Of a DNA stretch of 64,000 bases, positions 48,501 to 60,094 are shown one piece after another. The stretch lies in the NCBI GenBank assembly GCA_013398275.1, contig VZSE01013530.1, forward strand, positions 2,108,001-2,172,000. The letters are read 5' to 3'. The stretch is from Promerops cafer. Taxonomy: Eukaryota; Chordata; Aves; Passeriformes; Nectariniidae. Position 1 is the first letter of the stretch, and each line of letters starts with the position of its first letter. The notes beneath the pieces were generated by a model that did not search any database, was not told where the DNA came from, and worked only from the letters and a program-made list of their open reading frames with translations. The position numbers were made by a program, and so were the translations under genes.

Positions 48501-50905
48501 TTTTTTTTTTTCCTAATGAGAAGTTTTACTTCTATTTGTTTATAAATAAAGAAAGATTATTAGAAGTTACCTTTCTTATTTACATTTCAATCTTGCTGTG
48601 CTGATCCTCCCTGCATATGACATGTCTCCTTAGTGATCAACAGGCAGAATATGTATCTATAAGTATATATCCATGAGGAAACATTGAGCTATAACTCATT
48701 AGTGAGCTGCACTTATTTTTCATTTTGAAATTGCCTTGTAAATATTCAGGAGCACGATGCAGAACAGGACCTACCTACGTGCCTCCTATTCATATCACTG
48801 AGGTGTCTTATTTTGAGAGTGTAGGAATGTGTGCAATGTGCATGAAAGAGATGAATAATTATCATGATGATTGCCAAGAAAACAGAAGCAAAGCTCATGA
48901 ATGACAGTCAAGATACACAGCGAGTTGAAGAGCCAGCACAAGGCAAGAGAACACGTACCAACAATCACAGTTCATCACTGTGGGCTCAGCAGCAATTCAG
49001 TTTTCCATGGCCAGGGTGCCCCTGAAGGAAGATGGGCTGAGGAAAGTGACAACCTGACTGGAAAGATTTTTGGGTCCAGTTTTTCTCACATAATAAGAAG
49101 GGAAAATTCCTCAACCCAGAACTGAAATGTTGCTCCTTGCATAGAGGGGATGGGATGCAACTCACACAGGGAGTGCTCTGGTGCTGTCACGCTTGGCAGC
49201 TCTTCATCCCTGGGGAATGTCACCTGCAGAGAGCCCTGCAGCTCCCTCCCTGCTCTGCTCCTGTCCCTCTGGCTGTGGGCATCCTCAGCAAGAGGACAAA
49301 CCTCTCTACCCACAGCTCCTGTGCTCTGGGCTAGTCCAGGATCAGAGGATATTGTGTTTGGTTTCTTCCACATTTTTAATTTGTGGAGATGCTTCTTTTA
49401 TTCTTCTCCTTGCTATAAATGTGAAGATGGCATCTGCTGCCCCTGTTCCATGTGCCATAACACAGACTTGGCTCTTGCTATCTATCAGCAAAGCTTGAAT
49501 TAATCTATTTCCTGGAATTTGGAGAGAGCAAATGTAGGTGGCAGACAGGACTGATTCTTGAAACATCCTTTTCCTAATGTTCACCAGTGCTGTGAATGTG
49601 ACTGTGCTTGATTATCTGCAGCTCAGACACCTCTGTGTCTGAGCAGGTGGAGCAGCAGCCAGCCTGGAGGAGGAGATTCCTCCTCTCCCCTCTTCTGCTC
49701 AGCTCCCCACAGCACTGTCAGATGAACCTGCCTTCCCACTTCTGCAATAGCACTGGGGCTCTTAGCTGGATGCTCTCATGACTTCTTGCCAAAAACTGCC
49801 AAATCCTTTTTTGACCTCCCCAGCTGGATTCTTGCATTCCCTTCAGGGAGAGAGGCACTGCCTTGTGTGAAAGATTGATACTGTAGAAGCCTAGAATTGA
49901 AGGTGAGTGCTTCAAAGAAGTAAAAAGATTTGCAAAAGTTAGAGTGAATCTTACTGCTAAATTACAACTAGTTGAAGCACAGGTGTTTAAAGTGCCTTTA
50001 ATTCAGAAAGCAAATCAAAGGAAAAAAAATCTAGAAATCTAGCACTAAAATCTGTTGCAGGACAATTGCCTGAAAGTACTGATCATATTCAGCTCAAGTT
50101 ATAGCAATTATGGACAGGAAGAAAAAGAAAACATATTCCTCAAGCCAGGTTGACCTGGTACAACCCTGAAAGAGAAGTGTCAGGACAGAAACATGGCAGT
50201 GCCAGAAAACTGCCATGCTGTAAGTTCTGCACTTGGCCCTTCTGCACAGCTCTGCAGTTCCTAATCTATTCTGGCATTACATACATGAAATGGGCTATAG
50301 AAAAGCTAAAAATATGGGATTTAGGCATAATGGGCCTGGAACAAAGGACAAACATGTAACTGCATGAAATAGAATGTGATTAACTGCAGATTTATATAGC
50401 AATACTGGATATACTAAAAATGTAATATTTTAATGAGATGACATGTGTGGGCACATGGCCACACTTATGTCCCCAGCTACAGATTTGCAACATAAACTGG
50501 AAAATATTTTGGTCCAGCTTCTCTTGCAATGCTTCCCTCACTTTCCTCACATATGAAAGAGTATGTCACATTTGGTGATATTGGAATATAATTGAGAATT
50601 ATTTAACATAAAGCCACTAGTAACTGAGTGACTTGCTGCAGGGTTTCTTGAGTTTAAGAGTTGGGGGTGTTTTGTAAACAAGTATTTGTTCTGAAAAATA
50701 ATTACTCCATGTCTGTCTTTCATGAAAATATTGAAACAGACAGTAGTGGTCTTGGCATTCTAATAAGGATGTGACATTTCACAGATTAATGCTTATTCTT
50801 GCAGGGGAAGATGGGGGATTCAATTCATTTTTCATTGACCCATGAAGAGTCTCACTGAAATTGCAGTTTTGTCTTAAACTCATGGAATGATGAAAGATGG
50901 GGGTT
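45559..50905. other. Non-coding DNA, no gene recognised
   Basis: Unique-looking DNA with a (TTTA)n run at 47174-47191 and a T-run near 48500-48513. A TATA-like cctataaataa lies at about 46442. A slightly GC-richer part at about 47300-47900 has several overlapping open frames up to 115 codons in different frames, none with a recognisable protein signature. Confidence 0.5.
47174..47191. repeat. (TTTA)n tetranucleotide repeat
   Basis: A short run of about four ttta units (atttatttatttattta). Simple low-complexity DNA. Confidence 0.8.
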
Positions 50906-50928
50906 TACTTTAGAAAAGTACTTCTAAA
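50906..50928. repeat. Inverted-repeat partner of the palindrome centre
   Basis: The 23-base word beginning tactttagaaaagt is the reverse complement of 50956-50977 apart from a one-base length difference. It sits directly upstream of the large palindrome, so the locus contains nested inverted copies rather than one simple hairpin. Confidence 0.8.
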
Positions 50929-51017
50929 GGGACAGAAGAATAGGCTAAATATAGTTTTAGAAGTACTTTCTAAAGTAAAGTATTTCTAAAACTATATTTA
51001 GCCTATTCTTCTGTCCC
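50929..51017. repeat. 89-bp near-perfect palindrome (41-bp stem, 7-nt loop)
   Basis: Left arm 50929-50969 (gggacagaagaataggctaa...) and right arm 50977-51017 (...ttagcctattcttctgtccc) are reverse complements at 40 of 41 positions. The one exception (50963/50983) would be a G-U pair in RNA on the plus strand. The loop is ctaaagt. Such a structure could be a short non-autonomous foldback element, a replication template-switch scar or a hairpin RNA source. No convincing target-site duplication flanks it (left aaa, right aag). It does not resemble a known miRNA that I recognise. Confidence 0.93.
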
Positions 51018-51468
51018 AAGACACAGTCAAGTATCCCATATAATTCCTTGAAAGTCTTTCCTTTAATATTCAGGTTAAATGAGAAAAACAACAGTGAAAA
51101 ATAACCCAGGGATAAATTAGAGAGAAACTGAGCAGGGAACAGACAGGCTGTCTTGAAAAGATGGGAAGACATGCAGGTGAGTAAATAATCCAAGGCTGGA
51201 TCTCAGCAGGAGTAAATCAACCTTGAGTCCATTGCCTCCACACCCCTGTGGGACAGAAGCTATGCAGCCCCCTCAAGGCTGATGGTTTACTTGACACCCC
51301 AACTCATAAGCCTACCAAAAGTAAATTTCTACCAAAACAAAGTTCTTACCAAGATTTCTGCACAGGCAATAGACTGGGCAGGAGAGTGTCTATCACGGGT
51401 ACCAGGTTAACAAGGAGACCAAGTTTTGGAGATAACAACTTTTCTTTAAAATCTTAAGTTGCAGGGGC
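51018..51468. other. Non-coding DNA, no feature recognised
   Basis: A short unique-looking stretch between the palindrome and an antisense CR1 copy. No exon or RNA gene seen. Confidence 0.5.
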
Positions 51469-51640
51469 TCAGAGATTGGTTTGGGTTGTAAAGGATCTTC
51501 AAGGATCACCTATTCCAACCCTTCTGACCACAGGCAGGGACACCTTCCACTATCCCAGGTTGCTCAAAGCCCCATCCAACCCGACCTTGAACACTTCCAG
51601 AGATGGGGCAGGCACAATTTCTCAAGACAACTGGGTTCAT
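51469..51640 (-). mobile_element. CR1 LINE 3'-end copy (minus strand)
   Basis: The antisense CR1 hallmarks are clear: ttggtttgggttgtaaagga, tattccaacccttctgacc, cagggacaccttccactatc, ccaggttgctcaaagcccc, atccaacccgaccttgaaca and cttccagagatggggcaggc. About 170 bp are retained with modest divergence. Only the 3' region was inserted and no ORF2 coding part is present. Confidence 0.93.
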
Positions 51641-54600
51641 CTCAAAGTTCAGTTTGAGCTGTTAGCAAGGTTGTTCACAGGGAGGAATGTCTGGTGGCAG
51701 GAAGAAGATAAAAATGCAGCCATGAACAAAATCAGGTGGAAGTTGAACAAACAGGGCTGAATTTCTTTGTTAGCATTTAGCCAGTCATGTGAACCTAGTG
51801 ACTCAGCTGGCCCTCAGTCCTAAAGTTAAACCTCAGTGCAGCTCAGCAGTTAAATACGCAATTAGCCTTCAACATCTGACACTTCAAATGTATTCCCAAA
51901 AAATCACACCTAGTTCCTGAACAAATCAATCAAATGTACTACTCCTTTTACATTTTCTATGTACAAAGAAATTGTAGCTATTAGCCCAGAGGGAATAATC
52001 CCAGCAAATCCATCAATCTGACTGTAAGAATAAGGGATAAAAATCTTATGTGAAAGGTACATCAGCAATATCACTCCTGAGTGGGACTGAGAGAGTTTTT
52101 GCTAATGTCAGTCTCAGATACTGCTTCACACAATAGCCAGAGCCAGCAACATTTTCAAGCATTACTCATTAAAAATGTCAAAGAGCACAAAATATCTGGA
52201 TATAAAGATGTGGCCTTCAATGGGGGAAAATACAGAGGTTTTCCTTCTGAATGGCTGGTACTCTTAAGTGGAAACTAGGGCATAAAGAAGAAACTCAGCA
52301 GAAATTCCATTTTATTTGATAAGAACAGTTACCCAGGATACGTGTGAGCCTTCCAGGAGAGCAGGCTAACATTGGATGGCAAGGGGTGAAGCCAGCCTGT
52401 GGTCTGCCAGATTGCTTCTCCCTTTGCTCACACTCCTGAGCAGTGTGAGTAACACTTAAAGTTGAATAGTTGTTGGGGTTTCTGCTTAGGGGGGTCGGTT
52501 TGGGGTTTTTTTTTTAACTGGAGTGGGGTGTTTATTTGCTTTTGAGCTGCTCAAGGTAGCACGCACTTGCCCTTATGTACCTGGGCAGAAAGCAATTCTC
52601 TCCCTGCCTCTACTGCACTGCTCTTTAACAGGGAGCTCCTTCCAATCCTTTGTACACACCAGGCTCATTTCTTCCCTCTGCTTTCTCATGCGGGAACATT
52701 TGTGTTGAACAACGTGTTCTTCCACCCAGGACAATTCTCCTGACTGTACCACTCACTTGGCACCATTGCTTTTTAGGCCAGCAGAAGACCAGAAGGACTC
52801 ATTGGACAGATTCCCAGTGGTGTTTTTTTCTGGGTGCCCTCGTCCTTGTGGGCATCCTGCTTGCGTGGGAAGCACATGGGACCCCTCCTGTGCTGGCAGG
52901 GAAGTTGTGACAATGTGCTGCACTGAGTGCTGGCTCTGGAAGACATGGGATTTTCACCAGGGTGTGCTTGTCTCAAGGCTTGTAATCACCCAGGGAATAG
53001 CCAGCAAAGCACACAGACCTCTCAGTGGAGACATTATCACTGAGAGTGCAGAATCTTCTTTCACTTTGATCAGTGTTTGTTATACGCAGAAATAATTCTT
53101 GTTTTCACAGAAATCAGTGAGTCTATCAGCACAGCATACTCACTCTGGGCTGGGCCTTTAGGTGTCCTGTTTTTCTCTCACTTTACCAAGGAAAGAAAAT
53201 TCAACTCATTTTCACCATCAGCAAGAGTCTACAGAGCTACATGCGGTGATGCTTTGTATATTCAGAACTAAGAATCTCCTGCTAGAGGGATGAAAACATG
53301 TAATAAGGTTTGAATGGTTTAATGTATTTCAGAGAAGCTTTTATCTCTTATGACTAAGAACACTTCCAGCAGGAGAAAGCCAAGCAAGGACAAGGCTTAT
53401 AAGCCAGTGCAGACTATTCTGTAAGTTCCCACAAGGAAAAGAGGTACATTGAAATGAAAGAGCAGAGGATACTTCCTCACTCTCCATCACACCCCAAAAT
53501 AAGGTGCAAATGCAAAGCTCTCTGCTTCATAACACCCACATCTTCAGGGCAGCACAGGCACTGGTGGTTACAGCTCTCTCTGAGAAGGAGCAGCTGCTGT
53601 AGTCTCCAGACACAGCACAGACTTTGCAGAGTACAAAGGTAAGATGAAGATCTGCAGCATTCCTCCAAGAGATTCCCTGTTCTCCTGAACAGTGAACACC
53701 TTCCTTCAGGGGAGTAACAGGTGACTCAGCTCTGAAGGGGAAGAGCAGAGCCAGAGGAGCACTGGGGAGCAGTTTGTGAAAGCCTCTGAGCAGAGCAGCT
53801 CATGCAGTGTTTATGCAGCCAACACCAATCATTTCACAAATGATTTCTCACCAAAGCAGGTTCAAACCTACACAAGAAGGTGCCAGTAAACATTATTTCC
53901 TTCCCCCACCTCATTTAGCCTGCTCTCTGCATCTTATCATGGAAAGAGTAGGAAAGGTGAGCTTTGCTGTCCCAGACACTTCTTTGGTAAGGCTGGCAGG
54001 GTTAGTACAGGTCAGAAACTCACAGCAGCTCCCTGGGCCAAAAAGGTTCATAACAGATCTGATAAAGATATTGTTGGAATGAGAAGTCCAGCCCTGTGAT
54101 TTGAACATTAACAGTTGTCTTCTGCAAGCACAGAGGGCTTTTCAGCTTTTACAAGAGACTGATGAGTTCAGATCATATTCACCACCTCATCTTTAGGACT
54201 GGAGCCAAGATGATGCTACAACACAATCCTATTTAAATCTATTACTAATAATTATCCACTTGCTAATGGTAGTGTTATCTGGTAGCAAGATCTCCTGGTC
54301 TGAAACAGGCCTAGCTATACTGTCTTCATTCATTCTTTAGTGGCCTATATATCATGACTTGGGATTTCTACCAAGGAAAGTATACAAAGTTATAGATCTT
54401 TCAGCCTCAACATGAGCATTAATTAAAGATACTTGAAGTAGTACAAGGCAGGATTTGTAGTCCCAAACTGGTGCTTGAACTTTATGCCCCTTTTACCCCC
54501 ATTTATATATAAGTGTGTTTTATTTTGCTAGTTTTTGGAGATATGGATGAAAATAAAAATGTATTGTCTAGCATATATGATATCAGAATATACGATGTGT

Positions 54601-55461
54601 GCAGCAGTACTTTGCTACACTTCCCTGACACATCTTCTGTTGTGTTACCCCTCTGTTGAAAATCTACATTTTTAAATTTCTTTAGTTCTAGAATACATTG
54701 CTTCAGTGACTCATTTGCTATTAACGCTAAATTTCATATGAAGCTAAGATAAAGCTGTTGGTGTTAATACTGCACAGAAAAGAAGCTGTCACATCTTTTG
54801 GATGTCTGTACTAATTGTTTGCACACTTTGGTTCAGTGGACCAAGCCCACACTATATTTAGCTGAAGGATCCTATGTTGCTTTTCCTTATTCTCTCTTCT
54901 ACTCCCTATTCCCATTCAGGGGTAACAGCTCATTAGCATCATCCTAGTTAAAATTAAACCTTGATCACCTGGATGTGCCCCTTTCTACAGAAACATGCAG
55001 AGCTCAGCCTCTTAGAAGTCCAGAAAGAGCATTAATTGGAACACTGCAGAGAGAAGTGGAAATCTATTAATCTGTGATTTAACAGCTATTTTTGAAATTT
55101 TGCACTGATTTTCATACATAAATTAATACACAAGAGTGACAGACATTCATCTTGAAACAAAATTCTTCTTGGGTGACAGGTGAATTAGGAGTTGAGGCTG
55201 TCAGTAATCCAACAGCATTTGGGATTTTATTCTTGTCAGAGTGATAGTTTATAACAGGTAGATGTACAGAGCCAAAAAGTAGATTTTGACAACGAAAACC
55301 TTTTTCTGTGAAAGCTTATCCCATTACAGAAGCCAGGAATTGGGTTGGCCCCTGAGATGAGGATCCGTGGGATGCTTTGTGCATAGCAAGAGGTGCATTA
55401 CTGTTCCAGCATGGATTCTGTGACCTCATAGCCCTGCAGGCCTTATTACCTGTTTTGGGTG
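51641..55461. other. Non-coding DNA, no gene recognised
   Basis: No transposon or exon recognised. A G-run cluster at 52475-52527 (runs of 4, 6, 4 and 4 G) has quadruplex potential with long loops. The 112-codon frame at 52757-53095 has no recognisable domain and overlaps an equally open alternative frame. Confidence 0.5.
52475..52527 (+). other. G-run cluster with weak quadruplex potential
   Basis: Four runs of G occur at 52475-52478, 52489-52494, 52502-52505 and 52524-52527, separated by loops of 10, 7 and 18 bases. The last loop contains a T-run. Long loops make a stable quadruplex doubtful. Confidence 0.35.
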
Positions 55462-55594
55462 TTCACAATTCACAGGATATTCTGGGTTGGAAGGGACCCA
55501 CAAGGATCATTGAGTCCAGCTCTGAAGTAAATGGCCAGTACTACCACAGGGGGAAATTCACAGCGCAAAATCACAAGACCAGTTGATTAACTTT
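55462..55594 (-). mobile_element. TguSINE1-like SINE (minus strand), degraded
   Basis: On the plus strand a CR1-type 3' tail (ggatattctgggttggaag, ggacccacaaggatcattga, gtccagctc) runs straight into aagtaaatggcc and a decayed tRNA-like head ending ccagttgattaact. The latter resembles the reverse complement of a tRNA 5' end (gttagctcagttgg). This tRNA head plus CR1 tail layout is known for TguSINE1 of songbirds, which would rely on CR1 proteins for mobilisation. The internal B-box region is eroded (gggggaaattcac), so the element cannot be transcribed normally. A plain CR1 fragment is the alternative, but the aatggcc junction argues for the SINE. Confidence 0.7.
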
Positions 55595-57537
55595 TCAGTT
55601 CATGCCAAATTAATTTCTTACCCATAATCTGCACAATATTCTGTAATGTGTTGAGAGGGCATCACTGGATTTCACACTTGCATTCACCCTTCTGAGACCA
55701 GGAGATCATCTCCTCTGACACTGATTAATATGTAAAAAGCTCCACAGTGCTGACAGGGAGGCTGTGGGAGGGTTTTACAGATGTCTGAGCTTATGCTTGT
55801 GCACATTTTCCTTCGAATTCGGGCCTGAGCCATTGTCTACAAAAGGCTGATCCTGCTTGGATCCCATCTCACTACTCTGGGGGGGATCTGCAAAGCCAGA
55901 GGAGCTGCCTGGGGCAGAGCAGCAATGAAAAGTCACTTCTGCCAGCAAAACTCACAGGAAAATCAGAGTAATGGGTGGCCATAATAACTTCACAAGATGG
56001 TGAAAAAGGGGTGAGAAGAAATTTTCTTTTCCTTCTAAGGCTGTTATCTTCAATACCCTAGAAGTTTTGCCAGAAAATAGATCTTTGGTTCCTGTTTTAT
56101 ACTTGGGAACACACGATGCCAGAGAGAAAAATCACTGCCCCAAAGATCTCCTAGTCTAAAATAAGAAATAGGGAGATAGACAGAAGTTCTCCAGAAAGGG
56201 ACTATAGGTAAGAGCAGAAGTGGTTTATGTATTGCTGTAGATTTTATATACAGAGATATTTACAAACAGAACTCAGACACAAGAATTCTGTGAATTGCAA
56301 TACCTTCACATTTCACTATTAAAATGAAATGTGAAACTGAAGCTGCCTTCCAGATGGCCTGGGCAGTTCCTCCTGGGGCCAGACATAATACAGTGTGGGC
56401 AAATACAGAAGTTCCTGACAGAAGGAACAAAAGAAAATGGGCACATGAAACAAGTCCTTCTATTGGGCAAAAAGCCTCCTGCCTGGACACTTTCCCAAAC
56501 GAGAGCAAACCTTGTCCTTGGCTCCCAGGATTCAGAGAGGTTTAACCCCAACCTTCAGGTTTGAGTCTGAGTTTTGCTTTCATTTAGCATTTCCAGAGCA
56601 GTGACTAAGTCAAATAAAACCTCTTGGTTCTGTTTCCTGTGGGAATTATGGTACTAGACAAACATATTAATTGTTTGGGTATTTATCTAAAAGAAGTTTT
56701 AGCAGACTGAGTTGTTTCTTCAGAGGAAAGCACCTCCTGCCCAAGATATCTCAAGACACACATATTGCTCTGCTGTTCAAATAAGCCTAGGGACAGCCTG
56801 AATCACAAAGAATATATTTTTACCACTGAAAATCTTTAGCAACTGTCAAAGCTTGTTTCAGTAAAACACACTCAGAGGGAGCTCATAAACATTCAGTGTG
56901 TGAATCACGCCTGAACTAATACAATATGTGTTGTGATTGGAAGGGTAGGAGGAACCCAAACTGTGACAGTTTGCTTCACAGTTTAGAAAATTAGGCTGTG
57001 TTGCATTCCAAGGAGTAGCTGTCACAGAACTGGATGTGTCTTAACTAGTGAAACAACCCAGTCTGAGAATGCTTAGGAGCAGAGCTGAGAGCCCTGACCT
57101 GCTCTCACCTCAAACACGTTGTTGCCTCTGCTAAAATACAGCAGCACGAGGGAGACCCCGAGAGCTGCTTCGAGAGCTGCCAGGCACCTGCAGCCACTGC
57201 ACACCTCGTCTTCTGCTTTGGAGCATGCCAAATTCTTTAAAGTTTCCATTCCAGCCTGTGCAGACCCAGGAAATAATTAGGGTTTTTTCTCACTTCCAAG
57301 TGAAGGAACCAACGATAGCCCAGAGCTGCCAGAGTGCTGCCTAGGGAACCACCACACAGTAAAAAAAAACAGGTTGCATGCTGTGAGAGAGAAGCCAGAA
57401 GTGACTCCTGGAAGTGAAGTCACCATGAACAGTTATCAGTCCATGAGAGCTATGATGCTGTGAACACATTTTAAATATATTCTTCCACTCCAACATCTTA
57501 ACCTGTTCTTTGTTTAAGCAGCCAGAACACCACTGCC
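55595..57537. other. Non-coding DNA, small hairpin, no gene
   Basis: No exon or transposon recognised. An 11-bp perfect stem (ttcacatttca at 56305-56315 pairing with 56325-56335, 9-nt loop) is present. The open frames at 56260-56564 on both strands overlap one another and carry no recognisable signature. Confidence 0.5.
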
Positions 57538-57642
57538 ACTGCGAGCACAAGTTCTTTTTTGCCTGTGAAACACTTGGGCAGCTCAGTGCCAGGACAAGTA
57601 ACTGCCTTTACCAACAGCCTCTGACTTTCTGGGTTAATTACC
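57538..57642. repeat. 105-bp direct repeat, copy 1
   Basis: This block begins actgcgagcacaagttc and ends gggttaattacc. It aligns without gaps to the block at 59990-60094, with five substitutions in 105 bases. Similarity stops abruptly at both ends. It matches no repeat family I recognise. It may be a templated duplication or two copies of a low-copy element. Confidence 0.93.
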
Positions 57643-59989
57643 TTGTTCTGCTTGACAATTTGTTATCTCTGGAAATGATTGCTCCTTTAGCATGTTACAG
57701 TGGATGGTGTAAAGCCAAAGGAAGATTCTGAAATGCTCCTGGATTATTGCTCTTTGTAGCCCTCTGAGAAAGGGCTACAAAGATGGAACATGTACATGAA
57801 ATTGGTATCATTATCTCCTTTCTGGGTAAATGCGAAATTGAATAATGTCTCTCTAATAGCTCTCGCAGATCTCACTTATCACCACAGATAATTAAACACA
57901 AATATTCTGTTATATTAAGGGAAAAATACCAGCAGGATATTCTGACAAGAACTTTGTCTCTAACTTATGGAATCTATTGTGTCCTTAGAGTAATGTTTTG
58001 ATTCAGTACTCTGTGATTTATCTCCTTTTTTCCAAGCATTTTTACTACTTTTCCTTGGTTCCCTGATAAATGAGCATGGTTATAGTGAAAGATTTCATAG
58101 AGGAAGAATAGAACAATTAATTGACTGAAAATATTCTCAAGCTATATTCTGAAAGTGACTGCCTTACTTTGCATCACAAACTGCACTGCACTTCCTCCCT
58201 TTCAGACAATGTCACAGGAACCAGCCAGAACAAACAGGAGTGGGACAACCCTGGATGGTGGCAGGAGGGGGCTGGAGGTGACACCTCCACTGCAGTTGAG
58301 GTGGGGAGGACAAGGGCACTTCTACGTCCTCAGGACATGTGGAAATTTGTCACATACAGGTGACAGGTATTTGTCACCAGGCAGGTAACACAGGGACCCT
58401 TTAAGACAGGGAGCAGCTGAATGCTCCTCAGGATGGGAGAAACCCCAAAGCAGTTCTTGAATTCAGCTTGGCTAAGCCCTCCCGAGCTGCTGCAGGCACA
58501 AAGGGCCTTTTCTTCAGGAAGATGTGGGGTAGGGTTAAAAGCCACAAGGGAAGCCCTCCTGCTTCTTGTTCTACAATTGCAAATATTAACTCTGAAATTA
58601 CTTTTGCTATGATGATGTGATGGGAGCAAAGGGACTGCCTTACAAAAATATAAAATAGACTGGCTCTATTACAGACAGTTAATAATGTACACAGTGCTTG
58701 CAACAGTCATATAACTACAGATTTATAATTCAGCTTCAAAATTAGAAACAATGATAACATTCATTTTTATTACTGAGCAAAGAGAAAGAAATTACTTGGA
58801 GGTTTTTTTTTTTGTCCAATGTTCTTTTTGGGAAAAAATTTCTTCCTGAAATCTGAATTACATTAAAAAAAAAATTTAAATAAAAATGCTTCTTGGGAAT
58901 GAGGTATTTCAAAGCCCTGGATTTTTTTCTTTCAAGAGAGTAAAGATTATCCACCCTCTCCAAGCTTTCTATAGAGTTGTGTTGCTTGTTCTTTGTAATG
59001 ACAGGAAACTGCTGTGAACAACCCCTGGGGCAGCAGCAGCACATATTTCCCAGGCAGAGGAGGTAGCTGAAAGAATCTTATTTTCCCCCAAAGAAGTATA
59101 CAAGCACTTTTCATGTGAGTGGGAAGAGGAGCCAAGTTGTTTTGGGACAATTATTTTGTATTTCTTAAGAGTTGTCCTGGTGCTTCTGAATTCCCTGTTG
59201 TCTGCTCACTCTATATTTATAAAACATAGAGATGAAAAGTGAAAGCCTTAGAAATTATGCAGTTTTTCTCTGGCTAGCCACAGCTGTTTGGGGAGGTGGC
59301 CACACAGCATGTGCTGCAGTTCACTGGAGATTTATACTAGAAAAAAACAGAAGCTGGGACAGAATAAAAGCAAGGAACCACAGCTCAAGCTCTGCCAGTC
59401 CTTCCTCCTCTACCTTCCCCTTCAAGGCATTTTCCTTCTCACACCTCCTCCTGCTTCTTTAATTATCATTTTGCCAAGAGGTTCTCATGTTCAGTGTGTC
59501 CAGAGCAGGCAGGGTGAGAATCTCTGTGATGAGCAGAAGTAGCAGGTCATTCCCTGCCCTCAGGCCCACCTGCCTTCGAGAGCCCCGGCCATGCTGAGGC
59601 ATCACTGGTGCCAGGATAAGGTGAAAGCACCACAGGGACAATTTCAGGCCACTGGGCTAAGTTTTAATCGTGTATCTCCCACTAATGTCAGAAGAAATTA
59701 CATGGCTAAATCCCTGCAAGCTGTTTTGGGTATGTGAAAGTTAATTTTATAGTTTTGGTGGGGGCAAAGAAATAGGACTGCCTGCTGGCAGAGGCAACAA
59801 CTAACAGAGACTGGCAGGGCAGAGAGAGGTTAGCAGTTGGAAAAAACACAACCCCCTCCATCATCCCCCCCAAAGATGTCAATGCTGGCCCAGGACACTT
59901 TCCTGTCACCCCTGGTACAGAGGAGCCACTGCACACACTCCAGCCCTGCTTCCCTCTAGGGAAGGATGGGGATGCAGGATTGCTGCAGG
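57643..59989. other. Non-coding DNA between the two repeat copies
   Basis: Contains the perfect hairpin listed separately, a T-run near 58802-58813 and an A-run near 58864-58875. Nothing resembles an LTR retrotransposon or gene body, so the flanking 105-bp repeats do not look like LTRs of an intact element. Plus-strand frames at 58121-58388 overlap in two frames and are not accepted. Confidence 0.5.
57751..57783. repeat. Perfect hairpin, 13-bp stem
   Basis: tctttgtagccct (57751-57763) is the exact reverse complement of agggctacaaaga (57771-57783), with loop ctgagaa. It lies about 110 bp downstream of the first 105-bp repeat copy. Stem length is too short for a typical vertebrate pre-miRNA, and no T-run terminator follows. 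Confidence 0.85.
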
Positions 59990-60094
59990 ACTGCGAGCAC
60001 AAGTTCTTTTTTGCCTCTGAAGCACTTGGGCAGCTCAGTGCCAGGACAAGTAACTGCCTTTACCAACAGCCCCTGACATTCCGGGTTAATTACC
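59990..60094. repeat. 105-bp direct repeat, copy 2
   Basis: Same orientation as the block at 57538-57642 and identical at 100 of 105 positions. The flanks differ completely (left caggattgctgcagg, right agtgacagaagc) and no target-site duplication is visible. This copy adjoins a locally GC-richer stretch up to about 60280. Confidence 0.93.

Noticed and set aside
50929..51017. Palindrome considered as a conventional miRNA gene
   Set aside because: The arms are almost fully complementary without the bulges usual in miRNA precursors, and no known miRNA seed was recognised.
52757..53095. 112-codon plus-strand frame
   Set aside because: Cys-, Gly- and Pro-rich without a domain, and a second frame is open over part of the same bases.
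57538..60094. Pair of 105-bp direct repeats as LTRs of an integrated element
   Set aside because: No TG...CA ends, primer-binding site, polypurine tract or coding remnant between them.
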